Origin: Stenotrophomonas indicatrix
Lineage (GTDB): Bacteria; Pseudomonadota; Gammaproteobacteria; Xanthomonadales; Xanthomonadaceae
Assembly (NCBI GenBank): GCA_041545745.1
Contig: CP168152.1
Span: 1,920,001-1,984,000, forward strand
Direction: 5' to 3'
DNA: 64,000 nt
Positions 48,553 to 57,791 of the stretch are shown piece by piece; position 1 is the stretch's first letter, and each line of letters begins with the position of its first letter. The notes under the pieces were generated by a model, which did not search any database, was not told where the DNA came from, and saw nothing but the letters and a program-made list of their open reading frames with translations. Made by a program: the position numbers and the translations under genes.

Positions 48553-49127
48553 TGGTGGCGATGTCCCGCCCTGAGGTCGTGGTGATCGGCGCATCGGCCG
48601 GTGGCGTGGCCGCCCTGCAGACCGTGCTGGGTGCGTTGCCGGCCACCCTGCCGGTGCCGGTACTGGTCGTGCTGCATCTGCCACGCGACCGTTCCAGCCG
48701 CATCGCCGAGGTGTTGACGCCGTTCTGCACGCTGACCCTGCGCGAAGCGGAGGACAAGCAGCCCCTGCAGGCTGGAACGGTGACGTTCGCGCCGCCGGAC
48801 TACCACCTGCTGGTGGAGGACGCGCAGGCCATCGCACTGTCGATGGACGAACCGGTGCTGTTCTCGCGGCCGGCCATCGATCCGCTGTTCGAATCGGCCG
48901 CAGCCGTGTTCGGCACGCGCGTGCTGGCGATCCTGCTGACCGGTGCCAGCAGCGATGGCAGTGATGGCGTGGCCGCGGTGCGCGCCGCTGGCGGCCAGGC
49001 CTGGCTGCAATGCCCCGAGGAGGCCGAGGCATCGATGATGCCGGCCTCCGCCCTGCAGCACGCCGGCGCCGACGCCGTGCTGCCCCTTGAACTGATGTGT
49101 CGCCGCCTGAAGGAGTTGTTTGCATGA
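48552..49127 (+). CDS. CheB-type methylesterase domain without receiver
   Basis: 191 residues, a lone CheB catalytic domain: VVVIGASAGGVAALQTVLGALP with the catalytic Ser, VLVVLHLPRDRSSRIAEVL with His, and VLAILLTGASSDGSDGVAAVRAAGG with Asp. The N-terminal receiver of chemotactic CheB is missing, so control must come from the partner proteins. It removes methyl or amide groups that the CheR adds. Start overlaps cheR's stop. Confidence 0.9.
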   Translation: MVAMSRPEVVVIGASAGGVAALQTVLGALPATLPVPVLVVLHLPRDRSSRIAEVLTPFCTLTLREAEDKQPLQAGTVTFAPPDYHLLVEDAQAIALSMDEPVLFSRPAIDPLFESAAAVFGTRVLAILLTGASSDGSDGVAAVRAAGGQAWLQCPEEAEASMMPASALQHAGADAVLPLELMCRRLKELFA

Positions 49128-50263
49128 ACCTGCTGCCGCCGGACCCTGCCCAGTCGCAGGCGCCGGTCAACCTGCTGATCGTCGACGACGTGCCGCAGAA
49201 CCTGGTGGCCATGCAGGCGCTGCTGCGCCGCGAGGGCGTCAACCTGTTGCTGGCCGACTCCGGCGCGCAGGCGCTGGAACTGCTGCTGGAGCATGAGGTG
49301 GCGTTGGCGCTGCTGGACGTGCACATGCCGGAAATCGATGGCTTCATGCTGGCCGAGCTGATGCGCGGCTCTCAGCGCAGCCGTGATGTGCCGATCATCT
49401 TCCTGACCGCCTCGCCGGATGATCCGCTGCGGGTGTTCAAGGGCTACGAGACTGGCGCGGTGGATTTCCTGCACAAGCCGGTTGCACCGCAGGTGATCCT
49501 CAGCAAGGTCAATGTGTTCATCGAGCTCTACCAGCAGCGGCAGCTGCTGAAGGCGCGCAACGAAGCACTGGAGCGCGCGTTGAAGCTCAACGAGACCATG
49601 GCGGCGGTGCTCACCCACGACCTGCGCACGCCGTTGTCGGCCATCCTGCTGTGTGCCGACAAGCTGTCGCTGGAACTGCCGGCCGACAATGCCGGCGCGC
49701 AGCAGACACTGAGCTACCTGGAAGCCAGCACACTGCGGATGGCGCGCATGGTCGAGCAGCTGCTGGACTTCTCGCGGATCCGCAGCGGTGGCCTGCGCCT
49801 GCAGACCGGTGCCTGCGACCTGGCCGAGGTGACGCGTGCGGTGCTGGTGGAGGCCGGTGCCGGTCATCGAACCGATCGGATTGCGCTGGATGTCCGTGGT
49901 GATGCGACCCTGCAGGGTGACATGGATCGCTTGGGGCAGGTGGTCGCCAACCTGGTCGGCAACGCACTCACCCATGGCGCCAACGCAGCGGTGCAGGTAC
50001 AGGTGGATGGTGGAGATGCGCGCGTGGTTGCGCTGCGCGTACGCAACGCCGGCCATGTCGATGAAGCGTTGCTGCCGCGATTGTTCGAACCCTTCAAGGC
50101 CAGCTTCCATCAGAGCAACGGGCTCGGACTGGGCCTGTACATCGTTGACCAGTTCGTGCGTGCCCATGGTGGACGGTTGAGCGCGCGCAACGACGCGGGA
50201 CAGGTGGTGTTCGAGGCAGTGCTGCCTCGTCGCAGCGATGGACGCAGCGTGGTCGTTTCCTGA
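49124..50263 (+). CDS. Receiver-histidine kinase protein
   Basis: 379 residues: REC at about 15-135 (LLIVDDVPQNLVAMQALL, LLDVHMPEIDGFML, FLTAS, FLHKPV), a short coiled coil, HisKA with MAAVLTHDLRTPLSAILL and HATPase with LVGNALTHG and NGLGLGLYIVDQF. This reversed order (receiver before kinase) is typical of phosphorelay hubs next to CheR/CheB-like genes. ATGA overlap with the CheB-like stop makes the four genes one operon. Confidence 0.9.
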   Translation: MNLLPPDPAQSQAPVNLLIVDDVPQNLVAMQALLRREGVNLLLADSGAQALELLLEHEVALALLDVHMPEIDGFMLAELMRGSQRSRDVPIIFLTASPDDPLRVFKGYETGAVDFLHKPVAPQVILSKVNVFIELYQQRQLLKARNEALERALKLNETMAAVLTHDLRTPLSAILLCADKLSLELPADNAGAQQTLSYLEASTLRMARMVEQLLDFSRIRSGGLRLQTGACDLAEVTRAVLVEAGAGHRTDRIALDVRGDATLQGDMDRLGQVVANLVGNALTHGANAAVQVQVDGGDARVVALRVRNAGHVDEALLPRLFEPFKASFHQSNGLGLGLYIVDQFVRAHGGRLSARNDAGQVVFEAVLPRRSDGRSVVVS

Positions 50264-50345
50264 ATTCTTCAGCTGACGCGTGAGCGTGCTGAGACGGACT
50301 CGTCCGCAACTGCTACCGTGGCATCACTCTTGCAAAGGAAGCTCC

Positions 50346-50774
50346 ATGCCACTGCGTGCCATCGCCTATGTCAGCCAGGCCAGGCCGGATCTGTCTGCCG
50401 AACGTCTGCAGACGCTGGTCGAGGATGCCGCGCGCTTCAACAAGATGGCAGGGGTGACGGGTGTGCTGCTGCATGACGGCGAGCGCTTCCTGCAGTATAT
50501 CGAAGGCCCACCCGATGGCATCGATTCGGTGTATGAGCGCATCCTGCAGGCCGGCAGCCATGTCGACATCGTCGAACTGGCGCGCGGCCGGGTAGGCCAG
50601 CGTCAGTTTCCGTACTGGGCGATGCGCGTGTTGCCGGTGGACGCTGCGCTGCTGCGCCAGCTTTCCGCAGGTGACTGGTCGGGGTTCGCGCGCACCGTGC
50701 GTGGCGACAGTGGGCGGCCGACCGCGGTGGATCTGTTGACCGAGGTCGTGCGGCCGGCGCTCAGCGCGGGCTGA
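50346..50774 (+). CDS. BLUF-domain blue-light sensor
   Basis: 142 residues. The BLUF signature is complete: Y8 and S10 in AIAYVSQA, N32 in FNKMAGVTGVLL, Q50 in ERFLQYIEG and a Trp/Met pair in FPYWAMRV (about 98-100). It binds FAD and changes hydrogen bonding around Tyr-Gln on blue light. The short C-terminal helices have no output domain, so signalling requires a partner protein. Good ribosome site (AAAGGAAG) before ATG 50346. It follows the kinase operon with an 82-bp gap; functional link unproven. Confidence 0.9.
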   Translation: MPLRAIAYVSQARPDLSAERLQTLVEDAARFNKMAGVTGVLLHDGERFLQYIEGPPDGIDSVYERILQAGSHVDIVELARGRVGQRQFPYWAMRVLPVDAALLRQLSAGDWSGFARTVRGDSGRPTAVDLLTEVVRPALSAG

Positions 50775-50777
50775 TCG

Positions 50778-51095
50778 CTAGCGCTGCGGTGCGCAGTACG
50801 CCGCGTGCAATGCCTGCAATACGCCCAGCGCAGGGCCTTCCAGCAGCCGATAGTGCAGTGTCTGTGCCTGCCGCCGCGTTGCCACCACATCCAGAGTGCG
50901 CAGCACGGCCAGATGCTGTGACAGCGCCGATGCGCTCAGGCCAGTCACGGCCTGCAGTTCTGGCACCGGTGCTTCGCCTTCCACCAGGCGACACAACACA
51001 CGCAGCCGCGCAGGGTGAGCCAGCGATTTCAACAGGCCCGCCGCCTGTGCGGCATGCGCGGCCATCGCGGCACTGTCGGTGGTGATGCTGGGCAT
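50778..51095 (-). CDS. bigR: BigR-type ArsR repressor
   Basis: 105 residues, ArsR winged helix (LSASALSQHLAVLRTLDVVATRRQAQTLHYRL). Two Cys at about 35 and 101 match the pair that forms a disulfide/tetrasulfide in BigR/SqrR, sensors of reactive sulfur. ATG 51095 was chosen because the AT-rich palindrome (51124-51143) falls inside the longer frame. Divergent from two YeeE/YedE genes, the classical target set in Xylella/Agrobacterium. Repression until sulfide or persulfide oxidises the cysteines is the expected mode. Confidence 0.85.
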   Translation of the reverse strand: MPSITTDSAAMAAHAAQAAGLLKSLAHPARLRVLCRLVEGEAPVPELQAVTGLSASALSQHLAVLRTLDVVATRRQAQTLHYRLLEGPALGVLQALHAAYCAPQR

Positions 51096-51123
51096 GGCTT
51101 GACCCGATAGTTCAGGAAAGTCT

Positions 51124-51143
51124 AATTTAGAGAAATCTAAATT
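51124..51143. promoter_or_regulatory. BigR-type operator palindrome
   Basis: AATTTAGA and TCTAAATT arms with a 4-nt spacer, perfect 8-bp symmetry in an AT-rich patch of otherwise GC-rich DNA, in the 87-bp divergent gap. Confidence 0.85.
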
Positions 51144-51182
51144 TAAGGGCAAGCCGATGCGCGCAATGCAGAGGGACAGGGT

Positions 51183-51620
51183 ATGAACCTGCCATGGGCG
51201 GCCATTGCAGGCGGCGGCCTGATCGGTACGTCGGCAGTGGTGCTACTGGCCACGCTCGGTCGGGTGGCCGGCATCAGCGGCATCACTGCAGGCGCCGTGG
51301 CCGCGCCGCGCGGTGATCGTGGTTGGCGCTGGGCCTTCCTGCTCGGACTGATGGTGGCTGCGGCGGCGGTACTGAGCTGGCAGGCGGGCGCGGGACAACC
51401 ACCACGCGCCTTGCTGCGTGACGCCCTGCCGGCCTGGCAATTGATCGCTGCCGGTGTGCTGGTGGGCGTCGGTACGCGACTGGGCAACGGCTGCACCAGC
51501 GGCCACGGTGTCTGTGGCCTCGCCCGTGGATCGCGGCGATCGCTGGTGGCGGTGCTGGTGTTCATGGCCTGCGCGATGCTCACTACGTTCCTGGTACGCC
51601 ACGGCGGAGGCCTGGCATGA
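51183..51620 (+). CDS. YeeE/YedE sulfur transporter, first half (PmpA-like)
   Basis: 145 residues with about four hydrophobic helices. The diagnostic YeeE/YedE loop GVGTRLGNGCTSGHGVCGLARGS with the conserved Cys is at about 97-119. Such proteins move thiosulfate or reactive sulfur across the inner membrane. The start ATG 51183 follows the operator. Its stop overlaps the next gene's ATGA, so the two halves are made together. Confidence 0.85.
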   Translation: MNLPWAAIAGGGLIGTSAVVLLATLGRVAGISGITAGAVAAPRGDRGWRWAFLLGLMVAAAAVLSWQAGAGQPPRALLRDALPAWQLIAAGVLVGVGTRLGNGCTSGHGVCGLARGSRRSLVAVLVFMACAMLTTFLVRHGGGLA

Positions 51621-52030
51621 GCCGCAGCGTTTGGTCCGCAGGCGCGGCCGGTGGCCTGTTTGGTGCCGGCCTCGCGCTGGCCGGCATGACCGACCCGCGT
51701 TGCGTGCTCGGTTTCCTCGATGTGGCTGGCGACTTCGATCCCACGCTGGCCTGGGTGCTGGCGTCGGCGCTGCTGGTCAGTGCACTGGGTCAGTTCTGGC
51801 TGCGGCGGTGGCAACGCCCATGCTGCGCCGAGCGCTTCCAGCTGCCGGCAGCGCAGGCTGTCGACGCGCGCTTGCTGTTGGGCGCTGCAGTGTTCGGCAT
51901 CGGCTGGGGCTGGGTCGGCTATTGCCCAGGACCCGCGCTGGCCGCGTTTGCGGTGGGCGCGCGCGAAGCCTTGTGGTTCGTGCCCGCAATGGCGGCCGGT
52001 TTCTGGCTGCATGATCGCTGGCTGCGTTGA
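51617..52030 (+). CDS. YeeE/YedE sulfur transporter, second half (PmpB-like)
   Basis: 137 residues, three to four helices. It carries the second YeeE/YedE block AGMTDPRCVLGFLDVAGDFDPTLAWV and the closing WVGYCPGPALAAFAVGARE, each with the conserved Cys. With the preceding gene it reconstitutes the full two-repeat transporter in two chains, a frequent arrangement in BigR-controlled operons. Confidence 0.85.
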   Translation: MSRSVWSAGAAGGLFGAGLALAGMTDPRCVLGFLDVAGDFDPTLAWVLASALLVSALGQFWLRRWQRPCCAERFQLPAAQAVDARLLLGAAVFGIGWGWVGYCPGPALAAFAVGAREALWFVPAMAAGFWLHDRWLR

Positions 52031-52093
52031 GGCTTCACGTTCGTCTCACCGTTGCGGGGTTCAGATCACCCTTCCCGGGGAACGGAGCACAAC

Positions 52094-53146
52094 ATGGCAC
52101 GGATGAAATGGAAAGGCAGCGCGTTGCTGGCGGCGGCACTGGCGACGGCGGCAATGCCGGCGATGGCCTGCACGCGCGCGGTGTATCTGGGCGACAACGG
52201 TGATGTCATCACCGCCCGCTCGATGGACTGGAAAGTGGACGTGGCCACCAATCTCTACGTGTTGCCGCGTGGTATTGCGCGCACCGGAAAGGCGGGGCCG
52301 GGGTCGATCGCCTGGACTGCGCGCTACGGCAGCGTGGTGGCCACCGGCTATGACATTTCCACCACCGACGGCATGAACGAGAAGGGCCTGGTCGCCAACC
52401 TGCTGTGGCTGGTCGAGTCGGAATATCCGGCCCAGCGCAGCGGCAAGCCCGGCCTGTCGATCTCGTTGTGGGCGCAGTACGTGCTGGATAATTTCGCGAC
52501 GGTGGAGGAGGCGGTGACCGCCCTGCAGCGCGAGCCGTATTCGATCGTGACCGACAAGGTGCCTGGCGAGGACCGTCAGGCGACGCTGCACCTGTCGCTG
52601 TCCGATGCCACGGGTGACAGCGCGATCGTCGAGTACATCGGCGGACGCCAGGTGATCCACCACGATCGCCGCTACCAGGTGATGACCAATTCGCCGATCT
52701 TCGACCAGCAGTTGGCATTGAACAGCTACTGGCAGCAGATCGGTGGCACGGTGATGCTGCCGGGCACCAACCGTTCGGCCGACCGCTTCGCGCGCGCGTC
52801 GTTCTACATCAACGCGATTCCGAAAGCGGAAGATCCGGTGGAGGCGCTGGCCAGTGTGTTCAGCGTGATCCGCAACGTGTCGGTACCGTTCGGCATCACC
52901 ACGCCGGGCGAGCCAAACATCTCATCCACCCGCTGGCGCACGGTGGCCGACCACAAGCGACGCCTGTATTTCTTCGAGTCGGCACTGACACCGAACACCT
53001 TCTGGGTTGACCTGACCAAGGTCGATTTCGGCGGCAAGGTGCTCAAGCTCGATCTCGGCCGTGACCAGCGCAATACCTTCGCCGGCGATGCGCTGCAGCA
53101 CTTCGTGCCCAGCGCGCCGTTTACCTTCCTCGGCGTGGAGGGTTAG
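52094..53146 (+). CDS. Choloylglycine-hydrolase family Ntn hydrolase, exported
   Basis: 350 residues. A signal peptide (about 1-25, LLAAALATAAMPAMA) ends directly before Cys-Thr-Arg (MAC|TRAVYLG), so cleavage exposes the catalytic N-terminal Cys of this Ntn family (penicillin V acylase/bile-salt hydrolase/linear amide C-N hydrolases). The downstream motifs R, D and N in ARSMDWKVD and NEKGLVANLLWL and SVWAQ-like blocks fit. The substrate could be a N-acyl-homoserine lactone, penicillin V or bile amide. It is periplasmic and monocistronic. Confidence 0.88.
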   Translation: MARMKWKGSALLAAALATAAMPAMACTRAVYLGDNGDVITARSMDWKVDVATNLYVLPRGIARTGKAGPGSIAWTARYGSVVATGYDISTTDGMNEKGLVANLLWLVESEYPAQRSGKPGLSISLWAQYVLDNFATVEEAVTALQREPYSIVTDKVPGEDRQATLHLSLSDATGDSAIVEYIGGRQVIHHDRRYQVMTNSPIFDQQLALNSYWQQIGGTVMLPGTNRSADRFARASFYINAIPKAEDPVEALASVFSVIRNVSVPFGITTPGEPNISSTRWRTVADHKRRLYFFESALTPNTFWVDLTKVDFGGKVLKLDLGRDQRNTFAGDALQHFVPSAPFTFLGVEG

Positions 53147-53188
53147 CGCAACGTTGCGGGCCGGCAGCGGCGCGCGCACACTCCTTGA

Positions 53189-53908
53189 ATGGGCGCGATC
53201 TTCCATCTACGGCACTACGGTCAGGCCACCGGCCTGGATCGCCACGACTACGCGCAGTGGGTATTGCCCCTGCAGGGTGAGCTGCAGTTCGAGATGGAGG
53301 GCAGGGGTGGGCGTCTTGACCTGTTGCAGGGCGCCTTCGTGGCTGCCGGCGAGGCGCACGACCAGATGGCCGATGGCCCTAACGGTTTCGTGATTGTCGA
53401 CTGCGGACCGGGTGTGCTTGATGACGCGACCCAGGAGCACCTGTGCCGGCAACGCTGGCTGCATTTCCCGCTGTCGCTGCGGCAGCGGCTTGCCCAGGTG
53501 CAGACGGGTCGGCCTGTGCCAGCGCTGCTGCCGGAACTGCTGCGGATGTTCGCGCCTGCGGGTAGTGGTGCGCGCCTGCAAGGCCTGTGCGCTGCCGTCG
53601 AGGCGATGCCGGGGCAGGGGTGGTCGGTCGCGCGCATGGCCGTCTTCGTCGGCATCAGCGAAAGCCGTCTGCATGCGGTGTTCCGGCGCGAGTTCGGGTT
53701 AAGCCCGCAGGCTTGGCTCAGTGCCAGCCGCCTGCGCTGGGCCAAGCACCAGTTGCGGGTCAGCCCGGCTTCAATCAGTGACATCGCACTGGCCGCAGGC
53801 TATTCCGAACAGAGTGCACTGACCCGTGCGCTGCGCCGCGAATGCGGGCAGACGCCGGCAGCATGGCGGCGCGGGACGCCCGACGTTACGCAGGCGAACC
53901 GGCAGTAG
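53189..53908 (+). CDS. AraC-family regulator
   Basis: 239 residues: cupin-like N-terminal domain (FHLRHYGQATGLDRHDYAQWVLPLQGELQFEMEG) and two C-terminal HTHs (VARMAVFVGISESRLHAVFRREFGL and SDIALAAGYSEQSALTRALRREC). Its downstream neighbour, 66 bp away on the same strand, is an EamA transporter, a frequent arrangement for regulated efflux. The direction of control is unknown. Confidence 0.85.
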   Translation: MGAIFHLRHYGQATGLDRHDYAQWVLPLQGELQFEMEGRGGRLDLLQGAFVAAGEAHDQMADGPNGFVIVDCGPGVLDDATQEHLCRQRWLHFPLSLRQRLAQVQTGRPVPALLPELLRMFAPAGSGARLQGLCAAVEAMPGQGWSVARMAVFVGISESRLHAVFRREFGLSPQAWLSASRLRWAKHQLRVSPASISDIALAAGYSEQSALTRALRRECGQTPAAWRRGTPDVTQANRQ

Positions 53909-53974
53909 CCTCGGTCAAGACCGGCCGGCAACGGCCGCTTACACTGCGCGGCCCGCTCTCGCCGTGAACCTGCA

Positions 53975-54925
53975 ATGCGCAACAACCCGATTGCTCTGGG
54001 CATCGCCAATGGCATCGCCGCCGGTGCGCTGTGGGGCGTGGTCTTCCTCGCGCCCGCCGTGTTGAACACCTTCAATGCCCTGCAGCTTTCCGCTGGCCGC
54101 TATCTGGTCTATGGCCTGATCGCCGTGGTTCTGCTGCTGCCGCGCTGGAAGCGCTTGGCGCCGCAGCTCGGCCGTGCCGAATGGATCGGCCTGTTGTGGC
54201 TGAGCCTGGCCGGCAACCTGGTGTACTTCCTGCTGTTGGCCACGGCGGTGCAGTGGGCCGGTGGCGCCGCTGCTTCGTTGATTGTCGGCCTGATTCCGGT
54301 CGTGGTCACCTTGGTGGGCGTGCGCGAGCAGGGCGCGGTGCCGTTGAAGCAACTGCTGCCGGCGCTGGGGTTGTGCGTGGCCGGGGTGGCGATGGTCGGC
54401 TGGGAAGCGCTGATGTCCGAACACCTGGGCACGCCCTGGCGGCAACGCCTGATCGGTCTGCTGTGCGCGTTCGGTGCGTTGTTTTCGTGGGCGCTGTACT
54501 CCATCGGCAACAGCCGCTGGTTGGCGCGACGGCCTGATCTTTCCAGCCATGACTGGTCGCTGCTGACCGGCGTCACTACCGGCGGCTTGTCATTGCTGCT
54601 GGTGCCGATGGCGTTCATCGGACACGCCGGGACTCATACGGCCGCGCAATGGAGTGGGTTCTGGGCCATCAGCGCGGGCGTTGCGGTGGTTGCTTCGATC
54701 CTCGGCAACGCGTTCTGGAACCGCGCCAGTCGCCTGCTGCCGCTGACCCTGACCGGGCAGATGATCGTGTTCGAAACCCTGTTCGCGCTTCTCTATGCCT
54801 TCGCCTGGCAGCGACGTTGGCCAAGCCTGCTGGAACTGCTGGCGATCGTGCTGCTGGTCGGCGGCGTGCTGTTGTGCGCGCATGCACACCGCACGCCCCG
54901 CGCGATCACCGAACATGTCGGCTGA
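53975..54925 (+). CDS. EamA/DMT-family transporter
   Basis: 316 residues, ten helices in two EamA repeats: IALGIANGIAAGALWGVVFLAPAVL and LVYGLIAVVLLLPRW in the first, GLLCAFGALFSWALYSIGNSRWLAR in the second. The arrangement is that of YdcZ/RhtA-like amino-acid or metabolite exporters; the substrate is unknown. Follows the AraC gene and may be in its regulon. The 138-bp gap behind it leads to the thr operon. Confidence 0.88.
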   Translation: MRNNPIALGIANGIAAGALWGVVFLAPAVLNTFNALQLSAGRYLVYGLIAVVLLLPRWKRLAPQLGRAEWIGLLWLSLAGNLVYFLLLATAVQWAGGAAASLIVGLIPVVVTLVGVREQGAVPLKQLLPALGLCVAGVAMVGWEALMSEHLGTPWRQRLIGLLCAFGALFSWALYSIGNSRWLARRPDLSSHDWSLLTGVTTGGLSLLLVPMAFIGHAGTHTAAQWSGFWAISAGVAVVASILGNAFWNRASRLLPLTLTGQMIVFETLFALLYAFAWQRRWPSLLELLAIVLLVGGVLLCAHAHRTPRAITEHVG

Positions 54926-55026
54926 ATCGACGCATTGAAGCCGACGATCACCGTTTTGTCTCAATTGCAACCAAATGCCGGCACGTTGGCCGATGATCGC
55001 CGCAAAGAAATATTGCGCCGCAACAC

Positions 55027-55059
55027 TTGACAGCGGCCATCGCGGCGGTGTTTTCTGTA
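55027..55059 (+). promoter_or_regulatory. thr operon promoter
   Basis: TTGACA at 55027-55032; a -10 candidate TTTTCT at 55051-55056 (18 bp spacer, with TG before it) or TCTGTA at 55054-55059. Transcription would begin within a few bases of the leader ATG at 55064, so the leader mRNA looks leaderless. Confidence 0.6.
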
Positions 55060-55063
55060 CGCC

Positions 55064-55201
55064 ATGGTCCTTGATGCCGCCAACGCCTGCCTGATCGCCC
55101 CCGCTGCCGCGGGCCGTTCGACTGCGCCGGTCGCCATCACCACCACCATTACCACCACCACCGCCACCACTGCCCTGGTGCGGCCCGTCGTCTTCGTGTA
55201 A
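55064..55201 (+). CDS. thrL: thr operon leader peptide
   Basis: 45 residues, too short for ordinary gene callers. The middle has a run of Thr and Ile codons (AITTTITTTTATTAL), the hallmark of attenuator leader peptides: when charged tRNA-Thr and tRNA-Ile are low, ribosomes stall there and open the downstream operon. Thr 8 and Ile 2 of about 15 residues. The leader ends with TAA at 55199-55201, 86 bp before thrA. No ribosome site is visible at the ATG, consistent with a leaderless start. Confidence 0.9.
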   Translation: MVLDAANACLIAPAAAGRSTAPVAITTTITTTTATTALVRPVVFV

Positions 55202-55215
55202 CTCCCGAAAACAAC

Positions 55216-55270
55216 GGCCCCGCACCATCCAGGTGACGGGGAAACTCGACCACCTGCATGCGACGGGGCC
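55216..55270 (+). promoter_or_regulatory. Putative thr attenuator hairpins
   Basis: CCCCGCACC/GGTGaCGGGG (55218-55241) is a 9-bp stem with one bulge and a 5-nt loop. The GGCCCCG at 55216-55222 can instead pair with CGGGGCC at 55264-55270, which would exclude the first hairpin. No T tract follows, so a Rho-dependent or translational mechanism is possible. Confidence 0.55.
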
Positions 55271-55286
55271 TCCAACCGAGGTCTGC

Positions 55287-57791
55287 ATGTCTTCCACCGT
55301 TCCCGCCCATTCCCCCGCTGCGTCCGCGCTGGCCGCGCCGTCCACTGTCGTGCACAAGTTCGGCGGTACCTCGGTGGCCGACGCAGAGCGCTATCGCCAT
55401 GTTGCCGGCCTGCTGCTGGCCCGCCCCGAGTCGTTGCAGGTCAGTGTGGTCTCGGCCATGAAGGGCGTTACCGATGCGCTGATCGAACTGGCGCACCTGG
55501 CAGCCCAGGGCGATGCCGGCTGGCAGGAAGCCTGGCATGCACTGCGCGCGCGCCATCGCGGTGCCGCGGTAGCGCTGTTGGGTGAGCAGGTGGGCGACAC
55601 CGTGGACTGGATCGACGCGCGCTTCGATCAGCTGGCCGAGGTGCTGGCTGCTCTGGCGGTGATCGGTGAACTGCCGCGCGAAGTGCTCGACCGAGTGCAG
55701 GGCCTGGGCGAAGTGTTCTCCGCGCAGTTGCTCGGCACCCATTTGCGCGCGCTGGGTGAGGACTGCGCGGTGCTGGATGCACGCGATGTGCTGGTGGTCG
55801 GCCACGGCGAACTGGGCGTGGATGTCGACTGGGATGCCAGTGCTGGCCGCCTTGCCGCGTGGCGGCTGCAGCACCCGCAGCTGCGCGTGGTCGCTACCGG
55901 GTTCGTCGCCCGTGACCGCCAGGATCGCGTCACCACGCTGGGCCGCAACGGCAGCGACTATTCCGGTGCGATCTTCGCCGCGCTGTTCAATGCCGATGAG
56001 TTGCATATCTGGACCGACGTCGACGGCGTGCTGTCGGCCGACCCGCGGCTGGTGCCGGAGGCTGTGCAGCTGCACGCGCTGAGCTACGACGAGGCCTGCG
56101 AACTGGCGTACTTCGGGGCCAAGGTGGTGCATCCGCAGACCATGTCCCCGGCAATCCGGCTGGGTCTGCCGATCTTCATCCGCAATACGTTCCACCCCGG
56201 CCATCCGGGTACCCGCATCAGTGCCGAGCGCTCGCCACGTGGTCCGGTAAAGGGGCTGACGCTGAGTGAGGATCTGGCCCTGCTGAATCTGGAAGGCACC
56301 GGTCTGATCGGCGTGCCGGGTACCGCCGAACGCGTGTTCGCCGCGCTGCGTCAGGCGCTGGTCTCGGTAGTGATGATCTCGCAGGGATCTTCCGAACATT
56401 CGATCTGCTGCGTTGTCCGTGCAGGTGAAGCGGCGCGTGGTCGCGATGCCGTGGTGCAGGCGTTCTCGCACGAGCTGGCTGCCGGCCAGGTGCAGCGCGT
56501 GCAGGTCAGCGAGGGGGTCAGCGTACTGGCCGCCGTCGGCGATGGCATGGCGGGCCAGCCTGGCGTGGCTGCACGGCTGTTCGAATCGCTGGGTCGCGCG
56601 CAGGTGAACATCCTGGCGATTGCGCAGGGGTCGTCCGAGCGCAACATCTCGGTGGCGGTGGCAAGCGCCGATGCCACCCGTGCGCTGCGTGCCGCGCATG
56701 CGGGGTTCTGGCTGTCGCCACAGACGTTCGCGGTGGGTGTGATCGGTCCGGGCAATGTCGGCGCCGCGCTGCTGGACCAGTTGCTGGCAGCGCGCCCGCA
56801 GCTGCTGGCCAAGGCCAACATCGATCTGCGCCTGCGCGCGCTTGCGTCACGCTCGCGCATGCGCCTGGAGGCCGATGGGCTGCATGAAGACTGGCGCCAG
56901 GCGTTGCAGGACGCCGGCCAGGCCAGCGATCTGGACCACTTCACCGAACACCTGCTGGCCGCACATCTGCCGCATGCGGTGGTGATCGACTGCAGTGGCA
57001 GCGCCGAGGTTGCCGAGCGCTATGAAGGCTGGCTGGCGGCAGGCATCCATGTAGTGACCCCGAACAAGCAGGCCGGTGCCGGGCCGCTCGCACGCTACCA
57101 GCGCATCCGCGCGGCGGCCGCCGCCAGTGGCGCGCGCTTCCGCTACGAGGCCACGGTGGGTGCTGGCCTGCCGGTGATCACCACGCTGCGTGACCTGGTG
57201 GATACCGGTGACGAAGTGCTGGCGATCGAAGGTATTTTCTCCGGCACGCTGGCCTGGCTGTTCAATCGTTTTGATGGCAGCCAGCCGTTTTCGGCGTTGG
57301 TCGCGCAGGCGCGTTCGATGGGCTACACCGAGCCGGATCCGCGCGATGACCTGTCCGGTGTGGATGTCGCGCGAAAGCTGGTGATCCTCGCCCGCGAGGC
57401 CGGACACGCGCTGAGCCTGGAGCAGGTGCAGGTCGAGAGCCTGGTGCCAGCGCCGTTGCGCGAGGGAAGCGTGGATGACTTCATGGCCCGCCTGGGCGCA
57501 TCCGATGAGGCGCTGCTGGCGCGGTTGCACGAGGCCCGTGAGCGTGGTGCAGTGTTGCGCTACGTCGCGCGGCTGGGGCCGGACGGTGCCTCGGTTGGCC
57601 TGCAGGAGCTGCCGGCCGACCACGCGTTCGCCAACCTGCGGTTGACCGACAACGTGGTGCAGTTCCGTACGCGCCGCTACTGCGACAACCCGCTGGTGGT
57701 GCAGGGCCCGGGTGCGGGCCCGGAAGTCACCGCTGCCGGTGTGTTCGCTGATCTGCTGCGGGTGGCGGCCGGCGAAGGGGCGCGCTTGTGA
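55287..57791 (+). CDS. thrA: Bifunctional aspartokinase/homoserine dehydrogenase
   Basis: 834 residues. N-terminal aspartokinase ([33 protein letters not shown]; the FGAKVVHP block) makes aspartyl phosphate; two ACT-like regulatory regions at about 310-470 sense threonine; the C-terminal homoserine dehydrogenase starts at about 480 with [18 protein letters not shown] and carries [12 protein letters not shown] and [16 protein letters not shown]. It is the first and third step of threonine synthesis. ATG 55287 was chosen because longer in-frame starts lie in the attenuator. First structural gene of the operon. Confidence 0.97.
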   Translation: MSSTVPAHSPAASALAAPSTVVHKFGGTSVADAERYRHVAGLLLARPESLQVSVVSAMKGVTDALIELAHLAAQGDAGWQEAWHALRARHRGAAVALLGEQVGDTVDWIDARFDQLAEVLAALAVIGELPREVLDRVQGLGEVFSAQLLGTHLRALGEDCAVLDARDVLVVGHGELGVDVDWDASAGRLAAWRLQHPQLRVVATGFVARDRQDRVTTLGRNGSDYSGAIFAALFNADELHIWTDVDGVLSADPRLVPEAVQLHALSYDEACELAYFGAKVVHPQTMSPAIRLGLPIFIRNTFHPGHPGTRISAERSPRGPVKGLTLSEDLALLNLEGTGLIGVPGTAERVFAALRQALVSVVMISQGSSEHSICCVVRAGEAARGRDAVVQAFSHELAAGQVQRVQVSEGVSVLAAVGDGMAGQPGVAARLFESLGRAQVNILAIAQGSSERNISVAVASADATRALRAAHAGFWLSPQTFAVGVIGPGNVGAALLDQLLAARPQLLAKANIDLRLRALASRSRMRLEADGLHEDWRQALQDAGQASDLDHFTEHLLAAHLPHAVVIDCSGSAEVAERYEGWLAAGIHVVTPNKQAGAGPLARYQRIRAAAAASGARFRYEATVGAGLPVITTLRDLVDTGDEVLAIEGIFSGTLAWLFNRFDGSQPFSALVAQARSMGYTEPDPRDDLSGVDVARKLVILAREAGHALSLEQVQVESLVPAPLREGSVDDFMARLGASDEALLARLHEARERGAVLRYVARLGPDGASVGLQELPADHAFANLRLTDNVVQFRTRRYCDNPLVVQGPGAGPEVTAAGVFADLLRVAAGEGARL

